NCBI RefSeq assembly: GCF_009907385.1
Contig: NZ_JAAATR010000033.1
Span: 186,001 to 250,000, forward strand
Source of the DNA: Atlantibacter hermannii
GTDB lineage: Bacteria > Pseudomonadota > Gammaproteobacteria > Enterobacterales > Enterobacteriaceae
Length of the DNA stretch: 64,000 nt
Direction of reading: 5' to 3'
Positions 38,471 through 47,347 of this stretch are shown piece by piece. The position numbers were made by a program, and so were the translations under genes. The notes below the pieces were generated by a model that ran no database searches, was not told the origin of the DNA, and saw nothing but the letters and a program-made list of their open reading frames with translations. Position 1 is the first letter of the stretch. Each line of letters opens with the position of its first letter.

Positions 38471-39646
38471 TTACGCCATGCAGGCGCGTATCGCATTAAT
38501 GAGTCCGTCGACGCCTTTTTCCAGCTTGACGCGCGGGCAACCGGCGTTGAGCCTGACAAAGCCGCGCCCTTCATCGCCGTAAGTATCGCCCGGCATAATG
38601 GCGACCTTCTGCTGTTCAATAAGATTTTTTTGCAGCAGGGCATCGTCAATGTGTAACGCGCGTAAATCAATCCATGCCAGATAGGTTGCTTCAGGCGGCT
38701 GCCAGTTTAGCAGCGGAAAAGCCTGATTCAGCCGCTGGGCAATGTACTGCATATTGTGTTCAAGGTAGTCGCGCAACGCGTCGAGCCAGGGCGCGCCGTC
38801 CCGGTACGCGGCGATATGCGCGGCCACTGCCAGCACCGCCGGGGAGGAGAGCCCGTCACGGCCTTTCAACGCCGAGAGATAAGCTGCCCGATCCGCCGTG
38901 TCGCCAATCACCCCCCAGGCACCGGTCAGCGCGGGGATATTGAAGCTTTTTGAGCCGGAGGTGAACAGCGCATAGCGATCGCCACCCACTTCGCTCCAGG
39001 GGATATGACGCTGGCCGCCCCATACCATATCCATATGAATTTCATCGCTGATTACCCGCACATCATGGCGGGCGCACAGCTGCGCCATGGTCAACAGTTC
39101 ATCCCGGCTCCACAGCTTGCCGGTGGGATTATGCGGGCTGCACAGCAGCATGACTTTGCACTCCGGGCGCGCCAGCAGCGCCTCCAGTTGCGCCATATCG
39201 CATAACCACGCGTTAGCCTTTTTTTGCAGCGGCGCGGCCAACACCTGACGCTGATTGCCCTCAATGGCTTTATAAAAGGCATCATAAGCCGGGGTATGGA
39301 TCAGCACCGCATCGCCGGGATTCGACCACTGACGAATCATTTCAGAAGCCATATAAATGACCGACGGCCCATAAACCACGGCGTCTTGATCAATCTGTGC
39401 ATGAAAGCGCGTCGCAAACCAGTGGCTGATGGCAGAAAGAAAATCGTCATGCTTCCAGCGGCTGTAGCCGAAAACGCCGTGGGCGAGCCGCTGGTTCAGC
39501 GCATCGAGGATGCAGGGAGCCGCGGGGAAATCCATATCAGAAATGGTAAAGGGCAGCAGATCCGCAGTGCCGAAGCGGTCGGCGACATAATCCCACTGGG
39601 TACACCAGGTGCCGTGACGATCCACCGGGGTAGAAAAATCAAACAT
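38471..39646 (-). CDS. malY: MalY, PLP-dependent cystathionine beta-lyase and MalT modulator
   Basis: A pyridoxal-phosphate enzyme with C-S lyase activity; in E. coli it also binds and inactivates MalT, the activator of maltose genes. It has 391 residues (390 in E. coli). The PLP lysine is K233 in SGSKSFNIPAL, and D201 (SDEIH) contacts the cofactor ring; NPTGKLW is the substrate segment. It follows malX in the same direction, separated by a 48-bp gap with a hairpin, and is controlled by MalI. Confidence 0.96.
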   Translation of the reverse strand: MFDFSTPVDRHGTWCTQWDYVADRFGTADLLPFTISDMDFPAAPCILDALNQRLAHGVFGYSRWKHDDFLSAISHWFATRFHAQIDQDAVVYGPSVIYMASEMIRQWSNPGDAVLIHTPAYDAFYKAIEGNQRQVLAAPLQKKANAWLCDMAQLEALLARPECKVMLLCSPHNPTGKLWSRDELLTMAQLCARHDVRVISDEIHMDMVWGGQRHIPWSEVGGDRYALFTSGSKSFNIPALTGAWGVIGDTADRAAYLSALKGRDGLSSPAVLAVAAHIAAYRDGAPWLDALRDYLEHNMQYIAQRLNQAFPLLNWQPPEATYLAWIDLRALHIDDALLQKNLIEQQKVAIMPGDTYGDEGRGFVRLNAGCPRVKLEKGVDGLINAIRACMA

Positions 39647-39664
39647 CGTCCTTCCTTAAGCCAT

Positions 39665-39687
39665 GCCCCTTCGTGACGCGAAGGGGC
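39665..39687 (-). promoter_or_regulatory. Intercistronic hairpin between malX and malY
   Basis: A 9-bp perfect stem GCCCCTTCG/CGAAGGGGC with a 5-nt loop, 7 bp past the malX stop. No T tract follows, so it may set the ratio of malX and malY messages by partial termination or RNA processing. Confidence 0.55.
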
Positions 39688-39694
39688 CTTCATT

Positions 39695-41287
39695 TTATGC
39701 TTCGACCATATTCATCAGGTTAGCCATTTCATCTTTTACAGATTGAACCTGAGTGCCAATGACAACCTGGAGATTGTGCTGGTTAAGCTTCACGACGCCT
39801 ATGGCGCGATGGGCTTTCAGCGCGTCGACATCCACCAGCGACATCTCTTTTACCGACAGACGCAGACGGGTGATGCAGTTGTCGAGCGAAACAATATTCT
39901 CCGCGCCGCCCAGCGCCGCCAGTATTGCCGGGACGTTATAGCCCGATTTACCCGGCGCGCCAGCCTGCAGTTTTTCCTGAACGTTTGCGGTTTCACTCTC
40001 ACGGCCAGGGGTTTTGATATTCCAGCGGGTAATGGCGAAGCGGAAAATCGCATAGTAAGCCACGAACCACACCGCAGCCACCACCGGCACCATATACCAC
40101 TTAGTCGACAGGCCGTGCAGAATGCCGAATACCACAAAATCGATCACGTTGCCGTCAGTGTTGCCGATGGTCACGCCCAGCACCGCCATCATGGTAAAGC
40201 CAAGGCCGGTCAGCAGCGCGTGGATTAAATACAGCAGCGGCGCGACAAACAGGAACAGGAATTCCAGCGGTTCGGTGGTGCCGCCCACGACGCAGGCGAT
40301 CACGCCGGAGATCAACAGGCCTTTGATCTTATGGCGGTTCTCCGGACGCGCGCAGTGATACATCGCCAGCGCCGCGCCCGGCAAGCCGCCGAGGAACGCC
40401 GGCATCTTACCCTGGGAGAGGAAGCGGGTGGCACTTTCTGCGAAACCGTGCGTTTCCGGGCAGCTTAGCTGGGCCTGGAAAATGGTCAGCGCGCCGCTCA
40501 CCGTATGGCCGCAGACGTCCAGGGTGCCGCCCGCATCGGTAAAGCGAATCAATGCCACCAGAATGTGCTGCAGGCCGAAGGGCAACAGCAGCCGCTCGCC
40601 GGTGCCGAACAGCATCGGGCCAAAATCCCCGGCGCTATTGATAATATGACCAAGCCCGTTAATGCCCATGGCGAAGAACGGCCAAATGAGCGGAACCACC
40701 AGGCCCACCAGGCCCATCACAAAGGTCGTCACGATGGGGACAAAGCGAGTACCGCCGAAGAAGGCCAGCGCATCCGGCAGACGCACGCTGTGAAACCGCT
40801 CGTGCAGCAGCCACACGATTACCCCGGCGATAACCGCGCCGAGGATCCCGGTGTCGATAGACTGAATGCCGAGGATGCTCTGAATATTATTGGCCTTGAG
40901 GATCGCTGGATCGCTGGTGGGCAAAATCCCCTTCGCCGTCAGCCAGAAGTTCACCGCCAGGTTCATCACCGCAAAGCCAACAAAACCAGCGAACGCGGCA
41001 ACGCCTTTATTTTCACGCGCCAGCCCTAACGGGATGGCGATACAGAACATGACCGGCAGGAAACTGAACGCAAACGAACCGATTTTGCTCATCCAGACGA
41101 AGAGGGATTGCAGTACCGGATTCGCCAGGAAAGGCATCAGGGTGGTGACGTCGTGGCTGCTCAGGGAACTGCCGATCCCCAGCATAATGCCGCAAAACGA
41201 AAGCAGGGCGACGGGCAACATAAACGTCTTGCCCAACTGCTGAAAGAATTCCCAGAGAGTGATTTTTTGGGGGGGTGATGTCGCCAT
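39695..41287 (-). CDS. malX: PTS glucose/maltose-type permease EIIBC, MalX
   Basis: A phosphotransferase permease, 530 residues as in E. coli MalX. The IIC membrane domain covers about 1-400 (FGTGERLLLPFGLQHI, GGTTEPLEFLFLF) and the IIB domain the last 90 residues, with the phosphorylated cysteine C471 in LDNCITRLRL. E. coli MalX can take up glucose or maltose, but its natural substrate is unclear. No IIA domain is encoded, so it must borrow one. First gene of malXY, divergent from malI. Confidence 0.96.
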   Translation of the reverse strand: MATSPPQKITLWEFFQQLGKTFMLPVALLSFCGIMLGIGSSLSSHDVTTLMPFLANPVLQSLFVWMSKIGSFAFSFLPVMFCIAIPLGLARENKGVAAFAGFVGFAVMNLAVNFWLTAKGILPTSDPAILKANNIQSILGIQSIDTGILGAVIAGVIVWLLHERFHSVRLPDALAFFGGTRFVPIVTTFVMGLVGLVVPLIWPFFAMGINGLGHIINSAGDFGPMLFGTGERLLLPFGLQHILVALIRFTDAGGTLDVCGHTVSGALTIFQAQLSCPETHGFAESATRFLSQGKMPAFLGGLPGAALAMYHCARPENRHKIKGLLISGVIACVVGGTTEPLEFLFLFVAPLLYLIHALLTGLGFTMMAVLGVTIGNTDGNVIDFVVFGILHGLSTKWYMVPVVAAVWFVAYYAIFRFAITRWNIKTPGRESETANVQEKLQAGAPGKSGYNVPAILAALGGAENIVSLDNCITRLRLSVKEMSLVDVDALKAHRAIGVVKLNQHNLQVVIGTQVQSVKDEMANLMNMVEA

Positions 41288-41330
41288 AGCGGCTCCTTGA
41301 TAAACGTCAGTGTTTAGTGATGCAGCGCAA

Positions 41331-41346
41331 GATAAAACGTTTTATC
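41331..41346. promoter_or_regulatory. MalI operator (malX side)
   Basis: GATAAAACGTTTTATC, a perfect 16-bp palindrome identical to the E. coli MalI operator sequence, 44 bp upstream of the malX start. Confidence 0.92.
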
Positions 41347-41408
41347 AAATTTTAATGAGCAGCCAGTCACAATTTATCACTGAGAAACATTTATAATAGT
41401 CCGATACT

Positions 41409-41424
41409 GATAAAACGTTTTATC
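41409..41424. promoter_or_regulatory. MalI operator (malI side)
   Basis: A second identical GATAAAACGTTTTATC palindrome, 22 bp upstream of the malI start. Its centre is 78 bp from that of the first, so the two operators flank the divergent promoters of malI and malXY. Confidence 0.92.
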
Positions 41425-41446
41425 GACAGTCAGGAGCGCCTGCCGG

Positions 41447-42475
41447 ATGATGCAGGAAAAGAAAATTACGATTAACGACGTGGCGCTGGAGGCGGGCGTA
41501 TCGGTCAGTACCGTCTCGCTGGTACTCAGCGGCAAAGGCCGTATCTCGGCGGCGACCGGGTTGCGCGTCAATGAAGCCGTCGAAAAACTGGGGTTTGTAC
41601 GTAACCGCCAGGCGTCGGCATTGCGCGGCGGGCAAAGTGGGGTCATCGGTCTGATTGCCCGGGACGTCTGCCATCCTTTTTACGCGCAGTTGATCGCCGG
41701 GCTCACCGATACGCTGGAAAAGCAGGGCAGGATGTTGCTGCTCAGCCAGAGCGGACAAGACGGCCAGCAGATGCTGCACTGCTTTGATACTTTACTGAAT
41801 CAGGGTGTCGATGGGGTGATTATCGCGGGCGCAGCGGGAATGGGCGCGGAACTGCGTGCAAAGGCGCAGCAGAGAGACATTCCCCTGGTGTTTGCTTCAC
41901 GCGCCAGCTACCTCGATGAAGCCGACACGCTGCGCCCTGACAACCTCCAGGCGGCGCAGATGCTCACGGAACATCTGATCAGGCAGGGACACCAGCGTAT
42001 CGCCTGGCTGGGCGGCAACAGCGGTTCGCTGACCCGCGCCGAACGGCTCGGCGGGTATTGCGCCACGCTTTTGCAATACGGTTTGCCTTTTCACAGCGAA
42101 TGGGTGGTGGAGTGCGAAAACAGCCAGAAGCAGGCCGCAGAGGCCATCAGCGCATTGCTGCGCCACAATCCCACCATCAGCGCAGTCATTTGTCATAACA
42201 GCACTATCGCGCTTGGCGCATGGTTTGGGCTGATGCGCGCCGGGCTGCAAAGCGGCGAATCGGGGCTGGAAAGCTACTTTGACCGCAGCGTAGCCTTAGG
42301 GGCTTTTACTGAACTATCCGACGAAAAGCTTGAAGATATTCCCGTCACCTGGATGGCGCTGCCGGCACAGGAGATGGGGCGTGAGGCTGCCGAGCGTATG
42401 GCTCAACGCATCGAGCGCAGCGATGAAGCACACCGGCATCACGTACTGGCAGGAAGGTTGATAAAGCGTAAATAA
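41447..42475 (+). CDS. malI: LacI-family repressor MalI
   Basis: Represses malXY and itself. It has 342 residues, as in E. coli MalI. The helix-turn-helix INDVALEAGVSVSTVSLVLSG lies at 8-28; the ligand-binding region spans about 60-342. The first of two adjacent ATGs has CAGGAG 10 nt upstream. The inducer is unknown. Two perfect operators sit in the 159-bp divergent region. It converges with ydgA on a shared terminator; E. coli K-12 has hdhA and uidRABC at this junction, absent here. Confidence 0.96.
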   Translation: MMQEKKITINDVALEAGVSVSTVSLVLSGKGRISAATGLRVNEAVEKLGFVRNRQASALRGGQSGVIGLIARDVCHPFYAQLIAGLTDTLEKQGRMLLLSQSGQDGQQMLHCFDTLLNQGVDGVIIAGAAGMGAELRAKAQQRDIPLVFASRASYLDEADTLRPDNLQAAQMLTEHLIRQGHQRIAWLGGNSGSLTRAERLGGYCATLLQYGLPFHSEWVVECENSQKQAAEAISALLRHNPTISAVICHNSTIALGAWFGLMRAGLQSGESGLESYFDRSVALGAFTELSDEKLEDIPVTWMALPAQEMGREAAERMAQRIERSDEAHRHHVLAGRLIKRK

Positions 42476-42499
42476 AAATGGCCTCTTGCGAGGCCATTT
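42476..42499. terminator. Shared terminator between malI and ydgA
   Basis: A 10-bp perfect stem AAATGGCCTC/GAGGCCATTT with a TTGC loop, directly after the malI stop and 4 bp from the ydgA stop. Confidence 0.8.
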
Positions 42500-42503
42500 A
42501 CAA

Positions 42504-44060
42504 TTACTGCTGCGGTACGGCGGCAGGCGGGGTCGCCGGAGCAGGAACCGGGACAGGCACCGGAACCGGGACGGGTACCGGCACGGCATCACCCGCTAAA
42601 CCAAACATACCCACGAAATCTGCCAGCGGCATTTTCTGTCCGTTCAGCGTGACCTGGCCATTGCCGTATTGCAGGCTGGAGACAATGTTGTTGTCTTCCA
42701 TCGAGGTGATGCGGAACATCTGTCCCATGGCCGCAAGGCCTTTCACCTGCTGAGAGGCCAGCTTCTCAGCCTGGTCGTCCTGATACCCTTCCAGACGGGC
42801 GATCTGGGTCATAAACTCGGTCGCCATATCGACCGGGATCACCAGTTTGCTTTCCAGCGATTTCACCACCCGGTCGAGCTGCTGCTCCGGTGTCGTGGCA
42901 GGCGTGGTGTTCGCGGAAGGATCCTTCAGGAACAGCGACAGGTTGAAAGCGCTTTCGCCCTTATCGTTTTTCCAGCTCAGCGGGGCTACGGTCACTACCG
43001 GGTCGCCTTTCAGAAGCAGCGGGAAGTTAGCCATCAGGATTTCTAATGCTTTCTGCTGATAAAGCGCCGGATTGTCCTGGACGGCAGGGTCGGTTAACAG
43101 CCCCTGGATTTGACCGTTATACTGCTGGCTGAACTGATGCCATGCCTGGCCGTCGATCCCGCCGATTTTCACGGTGAGTTTGCCGCTGCCCAGGTTCTGG
43201 TTCTGCACTTTCAGCGCATCCATTACGTAGTTGATTTCGCTGTCGATTTTTTTCTTGTCCTGGCCGACGTCAGATTTCGCGTCCAGATGAAGGCCATCAA
43301 TGACCGCCATTTCTTTGCCTTCTATCGCCACGGCAAATTTTTCAACCGACAGTTTCTGTGCGCCGACGCGCTCGTCAAACTCGGTGAGTTTGCTGGAACC
43401 ATCGGATTTCAGGCCGTTGAAGGTCATCTGCACCCGCTGGCCGTATTCGTTGACCGCGCTGACCAGACCGCTCTGCGCATCGCCTTTCAGGCTGATTTCG
43501 TTGCCTTCACCGTCGGCGTCGAGAGTAAATGTGCCGCCGCTGAACGCCACTTTCTCTTCGGCGTTTTCGTAATTCAGCGCCGCAAGCGTAATCTCTGAAG
43601 CTGTGCTGCCGTTGTAGCCTACGCGGGTTTGGGAATCGAATACCGACTGGCCTTTGGTCATGTCAAACAGCGGTTTTGACGCCTCGTTATTGACCAGCGT
43701 GGTGCGAACCGACGCCATCGACGGGATCACATTAAGCTTTTTCAATTGTGCAAGCGGGAAGGGGCCATGGCTGACGTCTTCATTAAACACCACGCTTTGA
43801 CCAGGTTTAATCAACGGATTGGCGACGCCCTCGATAGGTTTAACGACCAGTTGCAGGTGGCTGGAGAATACGCCGCGCTGATAATTCTGATAGCCTAACT
43901 CAACGCCCGCTTGCGGTGCGCTGCGCTTCAGTTCGCTGTTGGCGTTGGCGATCATGCCAGCAATCCGCGATTCGAGTTGTTTGCCTGTGTACCAGGACGC
44001 GCCGGTCCACACTACGCCCAGAGCGACAATCACACCGACGGCAACCAGAGATTTTTTCAT
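42504..44060 (-). CDS. ydgA: DUF945 family protein YdgA
   Basis: A 518-residue protein (502 in E. coli) of the DUF945 family. It has one N-terminal membrane helix (about 4-22) followed by a large periplasmic region rich in beta strand with GxLTV-type repeats. Function unknown; an envelope role is assumed. The C-terminus is unusual: after GLAGDA come seven Val-Pro pairs and a Pro/Ala-rich end, a tail I do not remember in E. coli YdgA and which accounts for most of the extra length. It lies downstream of manA in the same direction, with a terminator between. Confidence 0.92.
   Translation of the reverse strand: MKKSLVAVGVIVALGVVWTGASWYTGKQLESRIAGMIANANSELKRSAPQAGVELGYQNYQRGVFSSHLQLVVKPIEGVANPLIKPGQSVVFNEDVSHGPFPLAQLKKLNVIPSMASVRTTLVNNEASKPLFDMTKGQSVFDSQTRVGYNGSTASEITLAALNYENAEEKVAFSGGTFTLDADGEGNEISLKGDAQSGLVSAVNEYGQRVQMTFNGLKSDGSSKLTEFDERVGAQKLSVEKFAVAIEGKEMAVIDGLHLDAKSDVGQDKKKIDSEINYVMDALKVQNQNLGSGKLTVKIGGIDGQAWHQFSQQYNGQIQGLLTDPAVQDNPALYQQKALEILMANFPLLLKGDPVVTVAPLSWKNDKGESAFNLSLFLKDPSANTTPATTPEQQLDRVVKSLESKLVIPVDMATEFMTQIARLEGYQDDQAEKLASQQVKGLAAMGQMFRITSMEDNNIVSSLQYGNGQVTLNGQKMPLADFVGMFGLAGDAVPVPVPVPVPVPVPAPATPPAAVPQQ
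42544..42585 (-). repeat. (Val-Pro)7 coding repeat at the end of ydgA
   Basis: Fourteen codons encode seven Val-Pro pairs. At DNA level an 18-bp unit occurs twice in tandem (42544-42561 and 42562-42579) with two differences, plus a 6-bp partial unit, indicating unit duplication. Confidence 0.9.
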
Positions 44061-44075
44061 AATGGTTTATCCCTA

Positions 44076-44109
44076 AAAAATAAAGCCAGACGACCTCTCA
44101 TCGTCTGGC
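44076..44109 (-). terminator. Terminator of manA
   Basis: A 9-bp stem GCCAGACGA/TCGTCTGGC with a 7-nt loop; on the minus strand it is followed by TTTATTTTTT. It lies between the manA stop and the ydgA start. Confidence 0.88.
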
Positions 44110-44165
44110 ATGATGAATGACGTGCTGGATAAAGCTTAGCAACGCCTTTCTAAAAGATCAGTAAC

Positions 44166-45344
44166 TTAGTTGAGCTTATTATAAACCCGGGCTAAACGGC
44201 CATTGCCACTGATGCCAACAGGGGCGTCGGCGGCGCTGATAAAGGCAGATTCACCCGCGTGAAGCGTCAACGTCTGAGCCTCTTGAGTGAGGGTCGCTTC
44301 ACCCTCTACGCAGAACAGGATAGCAGCGCTTTGCTGACTCAGCGTGGCGGGGTCGGCGGTCAGGTCATGCAAAGAGAAAGCAAAGTCCTCAACCGGGATC
44401 GGGAAGTCCAGCATATTGCCGTCGCGCGTCGGCGCGGTCAGCAGGCTGTCGGCGGCGCGCGGCGCGAATTTCACGTTCGCCACCAGTTCCGGGATGTCGA
44501 TGTACTTCGGCGTTAAACCCGCGCGCAGCACATTGTCAGAGTTGGCCATCACCTCCAGCGCCACGCCTTTCAGGTAAGCATGCGGCGTTTCGGCAAACAG
44601 GAACATCGCCTCGCCAGGGTTGAGTTTCACCACATTCAGCAGCAGCGGAGAAAACAGGCCACTGTCGTCCGGATAAAACGCTGAAATCATACGGATAGTC
44701 TGCCAGGGTTCGCCCTGCTGACTGTTGAGTGCGGCTTTCAACACGGCCAGCGCCCTGGATTTTTTCTCGCCTTCCATACTCAGCAAGCCGGCGAAGAGCT
44801 GGCTCAGCCGCTCTTCATTGGGGTTTTCCAGAAAATGAGCGATAGCAGTATGCGCGCCCGCCACCGGCTGGAGCAGGGCGATAATGTCAGAAAATTCGCG
44901 GAAGGCGTTCATCGCCAGGAAGGGCGTTAACGCAAACACCAGTTCCGGCTTGTGGTTAGGATCTTTGTAATTACGCTCAGCCGCGTCCAGCGGGATGCCC
45001 GCGGCATTTTCTTTGGCGAAGCCGTCTTCGGAAGCCTGCTTGTTGGGGTGAACCTGGATAGACAGCGGCTGGTCGGCGCACAGCACTTTAAACAGGAACG
45101 GCAATTCGCCGAAGCGCGTTGCCACCGCGTCGCCCAGCAGGGCTGACTTATCTGCATCAATCACGTCACGCAAAGCGTGAAGGCTACCGTCCTGGCCCTC
45201 AATTTTCGAACTGCTTTTCGGGTGCGCCCCCATCCATAATTCCGCCATCGGCAGATTTTCAGAATTGGCAATGCCGTACAGCTCTGTAAGCGCAGTTTTG
45301 CTACCCCAGGCATAGTTTTGCACTGAGTTAATGAGTTTTTGCAT
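44166..45344 (-). CDS. manA: Mannose-6-phosphate isomerase
   Basis: A zinc enzyme that interconverts mannose-6-phosphate and fructose-6-phosphate, feeding mannose into glycolysis and supplying GDP-mannose for polysaccharides. It has 392 residues (391 in E. coli). Type I signatures are YAWGSKTALTELYG at the N-terminus, the zinc-site LSIQVHPNK near residue 95 and YKDPNHKPELVFAL near 130. It is a single gene, divergent from fumA. Confidence 0.97.
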   Translation of the reverse strand: MQKLINSVQNYAWGSKTALTELYGIANSENLPMAELWMGAHPKSSSKIEGQDGSLHALRDVIDADKSALLGDAVATRFGELPFLFKVLCADQPLSIQVHPNKQASEDGFAKENAAGIPLDAAERNYKDPNHKPELVFALTPFLAMNAFREFSDIIALLQPVAGAHTAIAHFLENPNEERLSQLFAGLLSMEGEKKSRALAVLKAALNSQQGEPWQTIRMISAFYPDDSGLFSPLLLNVVKLNPGEAMFLFAETPHAYLKGVALEVMANSDNVLRAGLTPKYIDIPELVANVKFAPRAADSLLTAPTRDGNMLDFPIPVEDFAFSLHDLTADPATLSQQSAAILFCVEGEATLTQEAQTLTLHAGESAFISAADAPVGISGNGRLARVYNKLN

Positions 45345-45547
45345 GATTAAGCCTTTAACAAGGTGGAATTAACTTGCTGTATTAAACCAACAATTCGTGG
45401 TGAAGTAACCCCGGATGGTAAAAAGTCGTCTTTGTCTCAGTTTTTGTTAAAAAATTGTGTAGCATGTCAGCACTCGCTTTTGCACACGGCACATGGACAA
45501 TGTGCTGAATGAATAATAGTTAAACTTAGGCTGTCAGTGAGAGAACA

Positions 45548-47194
45548 ATGTCAAACAAACCCTTCCATTATCAGGACCCTTTTCCGCTCAAAAAGGATGA
45601 TACCGAATACTATTTGTTGAGCACCGATCACGTCAGCGTCAGCGAATTCGAAGGCCAGGAGATCCTTAAAGTCGAACCGCAGGCGCTGACCTTGCTGGCG
45701 CAACACGCCTTCCATGACGCTTCGTTTATGCTGCGCCCGGCCCATCAGCAGCAGGTAGCGGATATTCTGGCCGACCCGGAAGCCAGCGAAAACGACAAGT
45801 ATGTGGCCCTGCAATTTTTACGCAACTCAGAAATTGCTGCCAAAGGTATTTTGCCGACCTGCCAGGACACCGGCACCGCGATTATCGTCGGGAAAAAAGG
45901 CCAGCGTGTCTGGACCGGCGGCGGTGATGAAGCGGCGCTGGCGCACGGCGTTTATAACACCTACACCGAAGATAATCTGCGTTACTCCCAGAATGCCGCG
46001 CTGGATATGTACAAAGAGGTGAACACCGGCACCAACTTACCGGCGCAGATTGACCTCTACAGCGTGGACGGCGACGAGTACAAATTCCTGTGCATCGCTA
46101 AAGGCGGCGGTTCAGCTAACAAAACCTATCTGTACCAGGAAACCAAAGCGTTGCTCAGCCCCGGCAAGCTGAAAAACTGGCTGGTGGAGAAAATGCGTAG
46201 CCTTGGCACCGCAGCCTGTCCGCCGTATCACATTGCGTTCGTCATCGGCGGCACCTCGGCGGAATCGACCTTAAAAACCGTGAAGCTGGCATCCACCAAA
46301 TATTACGACGGCCTGCCGACGGAAGGTAATGAGCACGGCCAGGCATTCCGCGATATCCAGCTTGAAAAAGAGCTGCTGGAAGAGGCGCAAAAACTCGGTC
46401 TCGGGGCCCAGTTTGGCGGCAAATACTTCGCCCACGACATCCGCGTGGTGCGTTTGCCGCGTCATGGCGCGTCCTGCCCGGTGGGCATGGGCGTCTCCTG
46501 CTCGGCAGACCGCAACATCAAAGCCAAAATCAACCGCCAGGGCATCTGGATTGAAAAACTGGAAAATAATCCAGGCAAGTACATCCCGAAAGAACTGCAA
46601 CGCGCAGGGGAAGGCGAAGCGGTGCGCGTGGACCTTAACCGCCCGATGAGCGACATCCTGGCGCAACTGTCGCAATATCCGGTCTCTACCCGCCTGTCGC
46701 TCTCCGGCACCATCATCGTGGCGCGCGACATCGCCCACGCCAAACTCAAAGAGCGCATCGATAACGGCGAAGGGCTGCCGCAGTACGTGAAAGATCACCC
46801 GATCTATTACGCCGGCCCGGCCAAAACCCCGGAAGGGTACGCCTCCGGCTCGCTCGGCCCGACCACCGCAGGGCGCATGGACTCCTACGTTGACCTGCTC
46901 CAGGCCAACGGCGGCAGTATGATCATGCTGGCGAAGGGCAACCGCAGCAAACAGGTTACCGACGCCTGCCACAAACACGGCGGCTTCTACCTGGGCAGCA
47001 TCGGCGGCCCGGCGGCGGTGCTGGCCCAAAGCAGCATCAAGAGCCTCGAATGCGTCGAATACCCGGAGCTGGGTATGGAAGCGATCTGGAAAATCGAAGT
47101 GGAAGATTTCCCGGCGTTTATCCTCGTGGATGACAAAGGCAACGACTTCTTCGCTCAAATCCAGTCCTCGCAGTGCGCCAGCTGCGTCAAATAA
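45548..47194 (+). CDS. fumA: Fumarase class I (FumA)
   Basis: An iron-sulfur fumarate hydratase of the citric acid cycle, 548 residues as in E. coli FumA. C105 (ILPTCQDTG) is the first [4Fe-4S] ligand; [14 protein letters not shown] and [11 protein letters not shown] are further class I regions. FumA and FumB are close paralogues; the position directly upstream of fumC identifies FumA. AGAGAACA precedes the ATG. A hairpin-T terminator separates it from fumC, so coexpression must be partial. Confidence 0.96.
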   Translation: MSNKPFHYQDPFPLKKDDTEYYLLSTDHVSVSEFEGQEILKVEPQALTLLAQHAFHDASFMLRPAHQQQVADILADPEASENDKYVALQFLRNSEIAAKGILPTCQDTGTAIIVGKKGQRVWTGGGDEAALAHGVYNTYTEDNLRYSQNAALDMYKEVNTGTNLPAQIDLYSVDGDEYKFLCIAKGGGSANKTYLYQETKALLSPGKLKNWLVEKMRSLGTAACPPYHIAFVIGGTSAESTLKTVKLASTKYYDGLPTEGNEHGQAFRDIQLEKELLEEAQKLGLGAQFGGKYFAHDIRVVRLPRHGASCPVGMGVSCSADRNIKAKINRQGIWIEKLENNPGKYIPKELQRAGEGEAVRVDLNRPMSDILAQLSQYPVSTRLSLSGTIIVARDIAHAKLKERIDNGEGLPQYVKDHPIYYAGPAKTPEGYASGSLGPTTAGRMDSYVDLLQANGGSMIMLAKGNRSKQVTDACHKHGGFYLGSIGGPAAVLAQSSIKSLECVEYPELGMEAIWKIEVEDFPAFILVDDKGNDFFAQIQSSQCASCVK

Positions 47195-47202
47195 CTGTTT
47201 TT

Positions 47203-47233
47203 ACCGCCTCTCGTTCACGGGAGGCGGTTTTTC
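47203..47233 (+). terminator. Terminator between fumA and fumC
   Basis: An 8-bp stem ACCGCCTC/GAGGCGGT with a 10-nt loop and a TTTTT tract, 8 bp past the fumA stop. Confidence 0.83.
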
Positions 47234-47347
47234 CCTTCGATAACCGCACTAACCAGCAAACTAAACGGCCTTCTTAATCAATACTTAAAGCGTTAATTTT
47301 CTGTGAGTCATGTCGGCTTGATAACTTTCTTGTTAAGGAGACATTGA

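Noticed and set aside
41355..41385. Possible CRP site between the MalI operators
   Set aside because: TCACA is a good half-site, but the other half does not match TGTGA at 6-bp spacing, so I would not annotate it by eye.
46271..47158. Open frame of 295 codons on the minus strand across fumA
   Set aside because: Antisense shadow; fumA is complete with its cysteine ligands.
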